Assembly: GCA_012270135.1 (NCBI GenBank)
Contig: JAAXIW010000116.1
Coordinates: 1-7,480 of the forward strand
Origin: Brevundimonas sp.
GTDB lineage: Bacteria; Pseudomonadota; Alphaproteobacteria; Caulobacterales; Caulobacteraceae
Direction: 5' to 3'
DNA: 7,480 nt
The notes under the pieces are model-generated. The model was not told where the DNA came from and made no database searches. It was given only the letters and a program-made list of their open reading frames with translations. Positions within the stretch are counted from its first letter, which is position 1. Each line of letters begins with the position of its first letter. This document shows positions 1 through 7,480 of this stretch, in pieces. The position numbers and the translations under genes are program-made.

Positions 1-1
1 C

Positions 2-91
2 ATCCACGGCATCGTCTATCCGCACCCGACCATGTCCGAGGCCATGCACGAGGCCTCGCTGGACGCCTACCAGCGGGTGCTGCACATCTAG
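2..91 (+). CDS. lpdA: Dihydrolipoyl dehydrogenase, C-terminal end (partial)
   Basis: Only the last 29 codons and the TAG stop lie in the window; the gene begins upstream. The frame ends with a Y-P-H-P-T-M-S-E-A-M segment. This matches the H-P-T-x-x-E signature at the C-terminus of dihydrolipoyl dehydrogenases (E3), where the His and Glu form the catalytic dyad that serves the redox disulfide of the partner subunit. Here the dyad would be the His and Glu at residues 8 and 13 of the visible part. E3 is a cytosolic FAD flavoprotein that reoxidises lipoamide in 2-oxoacid dehydrogenase complexes with NAD+. The following A-S-L-D-A-Y and terminal L-H-I also fit bacterial E3 ends. Other pyridine nucleotide-disulfide oxidoreductases such as mercuric or glutathione reductase share the dyad. 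The family is therefore firmer than the exact enzyme, and the partner complex cannot be seen. Confidence 0.72.
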   Translation: MHGIVYPHPTMSEAMHEASLDAYQRVLHI

Positions 92-113
92 GGCGGATGA
101 TCCGCGCTCCGGC

Positions 114-296
114 TCAGCGCTTCTTGCCGAGTTCGGCGGCGATGTCCTTGACCATCCGGCCGGCCTTTCGGTGGGCGGTGACGATCTGATCGCGGGTTAC
201 GCCCCAGCGCTTCATCCAGTATTCGACCGCCTGGCGCTCGGAGAGGTCGAGCCGGTCCTTGTCGATGAAGCCGCGCTTGTCCTTCAGGCCCGCCAT
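114..296 (-). CDS. DUF3606-like small protein
   Basis: This is a 60-residue basic cytosolic protein of the size and pattern of DUF3606 proteins. It has an N-terminal K-R-G-x-x-D-x-x-R-L-D segment, then a central A-V-E-Y-W-M-K-R-W-G-V-T core (residues 23-34) and a helical tail ending in D-I-A-A-E-L-G-K. The family is common in alpha- and betaproteobacteria; its function is unknown to me. The ATG is well supported: AAGGAG on the minus strand (302-307) lies 5 bases upstream. The gene is convergent with the dihydrolipoyl dehydrogenase end, with 22 bases between the stops. It lies 108 bases downstream of the membrane protein gene on the same strand, behind an AT-rich patch that could hold its own promoter. 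Confidence 0.8.
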   Translation of the reverse strand: MAGLKDKRGFIDKDRLDLSERQAVEYWMKRWGVTRDQIVTAHRKAGRMVKDIAAELGKKR

Positions 297-301
297 GATT
301 G

Positions 302-307
302 CTCCTT
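302..307 (-). promoter_or_regulatory. Ribosome binding site of the DUF3606-like gene
   Basis: The minus strand reads AAGGAG, 5 bases before the ATG at 296. This is a near-consensus Shine-Dalgarno site and fixes the start of the small protein. Confidence 0.75.
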
Positions 308-367
308 GTCAGCGAGAGAGGGGTAGTCGCGGCGGCCGCCGATGGCGAGCCCTGAATGCGGTTCCGG

Positions 368-410
368 TTATCGCCTAAGATATATTATGCGAAATCGCCA
401 ACCGTCATTC
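368..410 (-). promoter_or_regulatory. AT-rich candidate promoter for the DUF3606-like gene
   Basis: Between the membrane protein stop and the DUF3606-like start lies a patch containing TAATATATC on the minus strand (around 378-388), strikingly AT-rich for this window. An ATGACG (404-409) could act as a weak -35 box at about 17 bases from ATATAT. The match to the sigma-70 consensus is partial, and alphaproteobacterial promoters are poorly predicted by eye. This is a low-confidence call based on composition and position. Confidence 0.25.
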
Positions 411-818
411 GGAGGCAGGCGCGCGTCGGGAGCCCTGACGCCGATCTTCGCCCTGCCTGCGGCCCCCGTTCAGCATCATCAGCTCGAGGCGGATCTCGGT
501 CAGCCTCTGCTCGACGCAGCCGATCGCCACAACGATCGCAGCGACGGCCATCGCGCCCGCCTGAAAGGCCAAGGTGACATAGGGCAAGGTGACGCCGGCG
601 ATCTGGCTGTAGATGATGGTGATGACCATGACCGTGCCGACTACACCGACGGCGCTGAGACCGACGGGCTGAAGCTTGGATCGCATCGGCGCCCGCTGAT
701 TGATCCGACTGCCCGGCTTGCGCCGGTCACGTCCCCGACGTTCCGCGCGCTCCCGCCGCTCCCTGACAAGCGCGGCCTCCTCCTGCTGGTGAGCCAGCAC
801 CTCGGCTTCCATGGCCAT
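405..818 (-). CDS. Hypothetical two-helix membrane protein with arginine-rich ends
   Basis: This is a 137-residue protein that I do not recognise. From the chosen start it has four parts. First comes a charged, probably coiled-coil N-terminus rich in Glu, Gln and Arg (about residues 1-40, including R-R-E-R-A-E-R-R-G-R-D-R-R). Two hydrophobic helices follow at roughly 53-72 and 80-101, joined by a short loop, then an amphipathic segment. The C-terminus is an Arg-rich tail with G-R-R-Q-G-E-D-R-R. Both ends are positive, so both probably face the cytoplasm with a hairpin in the inner membrane. AGGAG on the minus strand (825-829) is 6 bases from the ATG at 818 and 3 bases from an adjacent ATG at 821, so the true start is one of these. 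The frame stays open to 911, but that would overlap the end of the upstream receiver gene and ignore this site. The gene lies about 43 bases after the receiver gene and probably shares its transcript. A role near that signalling cluster is only positional inference. Confidence 0.68.
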   Translation of the reverse strand: MAMEAEVLAHQQEEAALVRERRERAERRGRDRRKPGSRINQRAPMRSKLQPVGLSAVGVVGTVMVITIIYSQIAGVTLPYVTLAFQAGAMAVAAIVVAIGCVEQRLTEIRLELMMLNGGRRQGEDRRQGSRRAPASE

Positions 819-824
819 CATCTG

Positions 825-829
825 CTCCT
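825..829 (-). promoter_or_regulatory. Ribosome binding site deciding the membrane protein start
   Basis: AGGAG on the minus strand lies 6 bases before the ATG ending at 818 and 3 bases before the tandem ATG ending at 821. It supports a start here rather than at the upstream ATG at 911, which would overlap the receiver gene by 50 bases. Confidence 0.6.
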
Positions 830-861
830 GTTCGATCGCGCCGCCGAAAATTGGACCCCAT

Positions 862-1293
862 TCATGCCGCCGCCTTTCCGCCGGCGGTCCAGCGCTCCGC
901 GCGCAGGACATAGCGGATCTGATAGGCGAGCAGCCGCCAGTTCAGGGGCTTCATCACAAAGGAGGTCGCTCCGAGGTGGAAGCAGCGATCGATGGCCTCG
1001 ACATCCTCCCGCCCGGTCTGAACGATGACGGCCACCCCGTTGAGCGATGGATCGTTGCGAATGCGGGTCAGAACCTCGAATCCATCGATGCCCGGCATTT
1101 CCAGGTCGAGCAGGACGAGATCGTAACGGGCCGTCTTCAGGCGTTCGAGCGCGGCGGCGCCGTCTTCGGCGAGATCGATTTCAGTGGACGGCGTGGCGAG
1201 ATTGACCTGAGCGAAGGCTCTCAGGATCGGATCGTCGTCAACGAAGAGGATCCGCGCCTCGTCATCAAGAACGTAAAAGAATCCGCCGCTCAT
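862..1293 (-). CDS. Single-domain response regulator (CheY-like receiver)
   Basis: This is a 143-residue cytosolic protein made of one receiver domain and no output domain. Visible features are the acidic cluster V-D-D-D (D19-D21), the phosphoacceptor D63 in L-L-D-L-E-M-P-G, the switch residue T93 in V-Q-T-G, and the conserved K115 in M-K-P. The tail after K115 (P-L-N-W-R-L-L-A-Y-Q-I-R-Y-V-L-R-A) resembles the linker that joins receivers to GGDEF or EAL domains in many proteobacterial proteins, but here the protein stops about 12 residues later. The start at 1293 is preceded by GGGGAG (1300-1305) at 6 bases. An upstream ATG at 1338 is open but would add 15 unconserved Gly/Pro-rich residues. 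The gene is divergent from the hybrid kinase-EAL gene, which has an HPt domain that could phosphorylate it. It probably heads a unit with the membrane protein downstream. Confidence 0.92.
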   Translation of the reverse strand: MSGGFFYVLDDEARILFVDDDPILRAFAQVNLATPSTEIDLAEDGAAALERLKTARYDLVLLDLEMPGIDGFEVLTRIRNDPSLNGVAVIVQTGREDVEAIDRCFHLGATSFVMKPLNWRLLAYQIRYVLRAERWTAGGKAAA

Positions 1294-1299
1294 TGGGAT

Positions 1300-1305
1300 C
1301 TCCCC
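1300..1305 (-). promoter_or_regulatory. Ribosome binding site deciding the receiver start
   Basis: GGGGAG on the minus strand lies 6 bases before the ATG at 1293. It selects this start over the in-frame ATG at 1338. Confidence 0.65.
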
Positions 1306-1345
1306 GGGAGACCCTTCGCCTCCCCTCGTCCCCGACATTTCCGAG

Positions 1346-1383
1346 CATTAAGCCTCGAGTCATTAAGGGACAGTATAAGCCTC
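1346..1383 (+). repeat. Short direct repeats in the divergent control region
   Basis: Two overlapping direct-repeat pairs are seen. CATTAAG starts at 1346 and 1361, 15 bases apart. TAAGCCTC starts at 1349 and 1376, 27 bases apart, and its similarity continues into AGT with one base missing. Such boxes between divergent genes are typical of regulator binding, but no known consensus was matched. The TTAA cores recall CtrA half sites, but the spacing is not TTAA-N7-TTAA. Confidence 0.4.
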
Positions 1384-1402
1384 AGTAACTGCAAGTTTTC
1401 GG

Positions 1403-4783
<3,381 letters not shown>

Positions 4784-4830
4784 TTCCCCTATGACTCACA
4801 CTCCAGTACAGGTTTGATCGGCAGTCCATC

Positions 4831-5235
4831 ATGGCCAATATCCTCATCGTCGACGACGACCCGACCATCCAGCTCATCGCGGGCGAATTGCTCCGCGCGG
4901 AGGGGCACGCCGTCGTCAACGCCGGTGACGGAGTCGAGGCGCTGAAGGCGCTGGTCGCGATCCCGGCCGACCTGGTGGTGCTGGACATGTTGATGCCCAA
5001 CATGGACGGGCTCGAGACCATCATCGAGATGCGCAAGAGCCATCCGGGGGTGAAAATCCTGGCGATCTCGTCGGGAGGCCCGATGGGGCCGCATGACCTG
5101 CTACGCACCGCCAAGCTGTTCGGGGCGGACGACTCCCTCGCCAAACCCCTCAGTTTCTCGACCTTCGGCGCCGCCGTCGAGCGTCTGCTGGGCCAGCCGG
5201 ACAGGGCCGCGAGCCCGTTCGCGGAGAACGGCTGA
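4831..5235 (+). CDS. Single-domain response regulator (CheY-like receiver)
   Basis: This is a 134-residue cytosolic receiver without an output domain. It starts almost directly with beta strand 1 (I-L-I-V-D-D-D, acidic residues D8-D10). The phosphoacceptor is D52 in V-L-D-M-L-M-P, followed by N-M-D-G. The switch position lies in A-I-S-S-G-G (S80 or S81), and the conserved lysine is K105 in A-K-P-L. The short tail (about 121-134) is unconserved. It lies 47 bases after the hybrid kinase on the same strand with no terminator visible between them, so co-transcription is likely and the kinase HPt domain is its most probable phosphodonor. No strong Shine-Dalgarno site precedes the ATG. As it lacks an output domain, it should act by protein-protein contact, as a phosphate sink, or as a shuttle to another HPt. 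Which of these applies cannot be told from the sequence. Confidence 0.93.
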   Translation: MANILIVDDDPTIQLIAGELLRAEGHAVVNAGDGVEALKALVAIPADLVVLDMLMPNMDGLETIIEMRKSHPGVKILAISSGGPMGPHDLLRTAKLFGADDSLAKPLSFSTFGAAVERLLGQPDRAASPFAENG

Positions 5236-5256
5236 CCGCCCTCCCTCCCGGGCGGT
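5235..5256 (+). terminator. Hairpin after the receiver gene, possible terminator
   Basis: Starting at the last base of the stop codon, ACCGCCC (5235-5241) can pair with GGGCGGT (5250-5256) around an 8-base pyrimidine loop. This gives a 7-bp GC-rich stem. No T-run follows, only TTCC, so it is a weak intrinsic terminator at best. It could instead stabilise the mRNA end or be chance in high-GC DNA. Confidence 0.3.
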
Positions 5257-5371
5257 TCCGGGGGTTCGAAGGCAAGAAAGCTTAACCTATTGAATGTAGG
5301 AAGGGCTTGCCACCTTGGACTTGCAACGGACACGTTGGGAGCAGGCGGCATACAGAGTGGACGGAAGAACT
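5257..5371 (+). promoter_or_regulatory. Upstream region of the TadG-like gene
   Basis: This stretch follows the hairpin and holds an AT-richer segment at 5270-5300. TTCGAA (5265-5270) and TATTGA (5288-5293) are 17 bases apart and could be weak -35 and -10 boxes, each matching three of six consensus positions. TTAACC (5282-5287) resembles a CtrA half site, but the second TTAA expected 7 bases on reads AATG. AGGAAGGG (5298-5305) could be a ribosome site for the alternative TTG start at 5315. Confidence 0.25.
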
Positions 5372-6628
5372 GTGCGCATCATCTCCTGGGCCAGACGGTT
5401 CGGACGGGATAAGCGGGGGTCGATCGCGCTGAAGGCGGCGCTGATCCTTCCGGCGGTCCTGATGATGGGCGCGGGCGCCTTCGACCTGACCCAGGTCCAG
5501 GCCTCGAAAATCCGCCTGCAGGACATCGCCGACAGCGCCGCCCTCGCCGCCGCCAACGATCTCTCACTCGCCACCGACGGCTCAAACGCGAAGGAGCGGG
5601 CCCGGGCCTACGTCGCCTCGCACCTGGGCGAATGGGGCGAGCAGGCCCCCACCGTGGTCGAGAGCTACGAGATCGTCGATGTCGACGGCCAGCGCGCCAT
5701 CCAGGTGCTGCTGAAGGGCCATCGCCCGTCCTTCTTCGCCAGCCTGCTGCCGCCCGGCGGCTGGCATTTCAACGCCAGGTCGACGGCGACCACCATGGGC
5801 ATGGTGCCGCTGTGCGTGCTGGTCAGCGGCGACGCGGGCACGCGCCTGCTCTATGTCCGGGACACGAGCAAGCTCAACGCACCCGCCTGCCTCGTGCATT
5901 CCAACCGGGACATCGAAGCGGTGGGCGCCGCGAACATCACCGCCGCCGCGGTCCAGGCCGTCACGACGGCGCGGGGCTTCATCTCGCCGACCGCCAACAC
6001 CGGCGCGGCCGCCATCGCCGACCCCTTCACCAGCCTCGATCTGACCCGCAACCCGCATTTCCGCCTGCTTTGCTCCGCGGGCGAGCTCGCCAACCGCGTC
6101 CAGGTCGACTCGGGGACCCATTACATCCGCCCGGGCCGTCATTGCGGCGGCGTCGTCGCCAAGGGAACCGCGCGCGTGGTGCTCCAGCCCGGAGACCACA
6201 TGTTCCTCCAGGGACATTTGATCATCGACGAAAATGCGCGCCTCGAGGGCCGCGACGTGGCGGCCTTCTTCGACACATCCTCGCGCTTCGAGTTCAAGGG
6301 CAGCGCCCTCGTCAATCTCGACGGGCGCAAGTCCGGGGCCTACGCCGGGATCGTCCTCGGCGCGATGCGCGACAACCGGCAGAATTTCGTGGTCTCGGCC
6401 GACCATGTGGAGAGCCTGCTCGGCGTGATCTATGTGCCGTCCGCGCAGCTTATCGTCGAAGGCGCGGCCGACGTGGCCCGCGACAGCGCCTGGACCGTGA
6501 TCGTCGCCAAAGAGGTGCAGATGCGGGGCTCGCCCTCGCTCTTCATAAACGCCAACTACGACGCCAGCGACGTGCCGGTGCCGGACGGCGTCGGACCGCG
6601 GACCGGAGGCTCCCGCCTGCTCGACTAG
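5372..6628 (+). CDS. TadG-like pilus assembly protein with probable beta-helical domain
   Basis: This is a 418-residue envelope protein. A short basic N-terminus ends in R-R-F-G-R-D-K-R-G-S, followed by one hydrophobic helix (about 18-39). Next comes the pattern R-L-Q-D-I-A-D-S-A-A-L-A-A-A (48-61). Together these are the hallmark of TadE/TadG-type proteins (Tad_N), anchored in the inner membrane with the rest in the periplasm. From about residue 145 on, repeated short strand-like units suggest a right-handed beta-helix (L-N-A-P-A-C, N-I-T-A-A-A-V, A-R-V-V-L-Q-P-G, G-H-L-I-I-D-E-N-A, G-V-I-Y-V-P). Such tails occur in alphaproteobacterial TadG-related proteins. Four cysteines (148, 173, 234, 258) could form disulfides. 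GTG 5372 gives the usual N-terminus, with GGAAG 4 bases upstream. TTG 5315 behind AGGAAGGG is also open and adds 19 atypical residues. No other tad/cpa gene is adjacent. The stop overlaps that of the convergent dehydrogenase. Confidence 0.8.
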   Translation: MRIISWARRFGRDKRGSIALKAALILPAVLMMGAGAFDLTQVQASKIRLQDIADSAALAAANDLSLATDGSNAKERARAYVASHLGEWGEQAPTVVESYEIVDVDGQRAIQVLLKGHRPSFFASLLPPGGWHFNARSTATTMGMVPLCVLVSGDAGTRLLYVRDTSKLNAPACLVHSNRDIEAVGAANITAAAVQAVTTARGFISPTANTGAAAIADPFTSLDLTRNPHFRLLCSAGELANRVQVDSGTHYIRPGRHCGGVVAKGTARVVLQPGDHMFLQGHLIIDENARLEGRDVAAFFDTSSRFEFKGSALVNLDGRKSGAYAGIVLGAMRDNRQNFVVSADHVESLLGVIYVPSAQLIVEGAADVARDSAWTVIVAKEVQMRGSPSLFINANYDASDVPVPDGVGPRTGGSRLLD

Positions 6629-7480
6629 GACCGCGTCGGCCGCGCCTGCAGCCGCGCCGCGAGACTGGACGTATCCCAGCGTGATCCGCCCATGGCCTGG
6701 ATCTCGGAATAGAACTGGTCGACCAGCGCCGTCAGCGCCAGATGCGCGCCGTTGGCCCGCGCCTCGTCCAGCACAAGCCCGAGATCCTTGCGCATCCAGT
6801 CGACGGCGAAGCCGAACTCGAACTGGCCCGCCGCCGCCGTTTTCCAGCGATTATCCATCTGCCACGACTGGGCCGCGCCCTTGGAGACGGCGTCATAGAC
6901 CGCGTCGGTGTCCAGACCGGCCGTCTGCGCGAAATGAACCGCCTCGGCGAGGCCCTGGACGACCCCGGCGATGGCGATCTGGTTGACCATCTTGGTCAGC
7001 TGGCCCGAGCCCGACGGCCCCATATGCTTCACGGCCTTCGCATAGGACATCAGCGCCGGCTCGGCCCGGGCCAGCGCCGCCGCGTCGCCGCCAGCCATGA
7101 CGCTGAGCTGGCCGTTCTCGGCCCCCGCCTGCCCGCCCGAGACCGGCGCGTCGATGAAGCCGACCCCCTGCCCCGCACCCAGTTCCGCCATCTCGCGCGC
7201 CACCCTCGCCGAGGTCGTGGTGTGATCGATGATGACGGCGCCCTTCGCCAGCCCGGGCAGAGCCGCGGCCACGACCTCGCGCACGTCGTCGTCATTGCCG
7301 ACGCAGAGGATGAATAACTCAGCGCCGGTCGCGGCGTCCTCGACCGTGGCGGCGAACCGGGCTCCGGTCGCCTCCGCCCAGGTCCGGGCCTTGTCCGGCG
7401 AGCGGTTGAAACCGGCGACGTCGTGACCGGCTTCGACAAGGTGGCGCGCCATCGGCCCGCCCATGACGCCCAGTCCCGCG
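6625..7480 (-). CDS. 3-hydroxyisobutyrate dehydrogenase-family oxidoreductase (N-terminus cut by window end)
   Basis: This is a cytosolic NAD(P)-dependent beta-hydroxyacid dehydrogenase. The frame stays open to the window edge and reads A-G-L-G-V-M-G-G-P-M-A, the Rossmann dinucleotide motif that normally starts within about ten residues of the N-terminus. The true start is therefore just outside, and the ATG at 7464 is internal. Counting from that internal Met, the substrate-binding signature D-A-P-V-S-G-G is at 105-111, and the catalytic lysine is K158 in T-K-M-V-N-Q, where the family usually has K-x-x-N-N. K-D-L at 226-228 and the W-D-T-S-S-L end (263-268) also fit the family. Substrates in this family include 3-hydroxyisobutyrate (valine breakdown), tartronate semialdehyde, and succinic semialdehyde or glyoxylate. 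The sequence alone does not separate them, and the neighbours give no pathway clue. It ends tail-to-tail with the TadG-like gene, sharing four bases. Confidence 0.9.
   Translation of the reverse strand, partial: AGLGVMGGPMARHLVEAGHDVAGFNRSPDKARTWAEATGARFAATVEDAATGAELFILCVGNDDDVREVVAAALPGLAKGAVIIDHTTTSARVAREMAELGAGQGVGFIDAPVSGGQAGAENGQLSVMAGGDAAALARAEPALMSYAKAVKHMGPSGSGQLTKMVNQIAIAGVVQGLAEAVHFAQTAGLDTDAVYDAVSKGAAQSWQMDNRWKTAAAGQFEFGFAVDWMRKDLGLVLDEARANGAHLALTALVDQFYSEIQAMGGSRWDTSSLAARLQARPTRS

Larger units (their letters stand above)
1294..1402. promoter_or_regulatory. Divergent control region between receiver and hybrid kinase
   Basis: This 109-base spacer must drive both the minus-strand receiver gene and the plus-strand kinase. 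It has an AT-rich core at about 1346-1400. CATTAAG occurs at 1346-1352 and 1361-1367, and TAAGCCTC occurs at 1349-1356 and 1376-1383. Together these make three (A/T)TAAG boxes. A GANTC site (GAGTC, 1357-1361) sits between the first two boxes. On the minus strand TATACT (revcomp of 1372-1377) is a good -10 candidate for the receiver gene, though no convincing -35 is seen. No clear sigma-70 promoter was found for the kinase. The repeats may be operator sites for a shared regulator, which is inference. Confidence 0.45.

Noticed and set aside
93..105. Palindrome GCGGATGATCCGC between the convergent gene ends, considered as a terminator
   Set aside because: With a realistic loop only a 4-bp stem forms and there is no T-run on either side. 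It is too weak to call.
358..366. GGAAC on the minus strand as an EcfG (general stress) -35 element for the DUF3606-like gene
   Set aside because: No CGTT lies at 16-17 bases downstream, so the stress promoter pattern is not met.
5582..6406. 274-codon minus-strand frame opposite the TadG-like gene
   Set aside because: It is an antisense shadow with no recognisable domain.
5632..6684. 350-codon open frame overlapping the TadG-like gene on the same strand
   Set aside because: It is extremely Arg/Pro-rich, as a +1 shadow of a GC-rich gene would be. The TadG frame has the recognisable anchor and strand pattern.

Overview
The window is high-GC, densely coded bacterial DNA that looks like an alphaproteobacterium of the Caulobacterales (Brevundimonas/Caulobacter/Phenylobacterium type). 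This is inferred from base composition, GTG starts without clear Shine-Dalgarno sites, GANTC (CcrM-type) sites, a DUF3606-like small protein, a Tad-type protein and abundant two-component and c-di-GMP signalling. The genus is not proven by the sequence.

Layout. (1) 2-91 (+): last 29 residues of a dihydrolipoyl dehydrogenase-type protein. (2) 114-296 (-): a 60-residue DUF3606-like protein. (3) 405-818 (-): an unrecognised two-helix membrane protein with arginine-rich ends. (4) 862-1293 (-): a stand-alone receiver protein; it and the membrane protein are close enough to form one transcription unit. (5) 1294-1402: a divergent control region with repeated TTAAG/ATAAG-type boxes and a GANTC site. 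(6) 1403-4783 (+): a 1126-residue hybrid sensor kinase read as periplasmic sensor (CHASE8-like), HAMP, HisKA, HATPase, degenerate receiver, true receiver, HPt and a C-terminal EAL phosphodiesterase domain. (7) 4831-5235 (+): a second stand-alone receiver, 47 bases downstream and probably co-transcribed. (8) 5372-6628 (+): a TadG-like, single-helix anchored, probably beta-helical protein. (9) 6625-7480 (-): a 3-hydroxyisobutyrate dehydrogenase-family oxidoreductase. Its stop overlaps the stop of gene 8 at a CTAG, and its N-terminus lies just outside the window.

How it may work together. The kinase carries every element of a four-step phosphorelay (His, Asp, His, with Asp partners supplied in trans) and ends in an EAL domain whose catalytic motifs all look intact. 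The two flanking single-domain receivers are natural partners for its HPt domain. The simplest model, which is inference, is a membrane sensor that adjusts local c-di-GMP breakdown through an internal phosphorelay while passing phosphate to one or both free receivers. Outputs could be motility, adhesion or envelope behaviour; the neighbouring Tad-like gene fits that theme but is not shown to be a target. No RNA genes, insertion sequences, CRISPR arrays or origins were seen.
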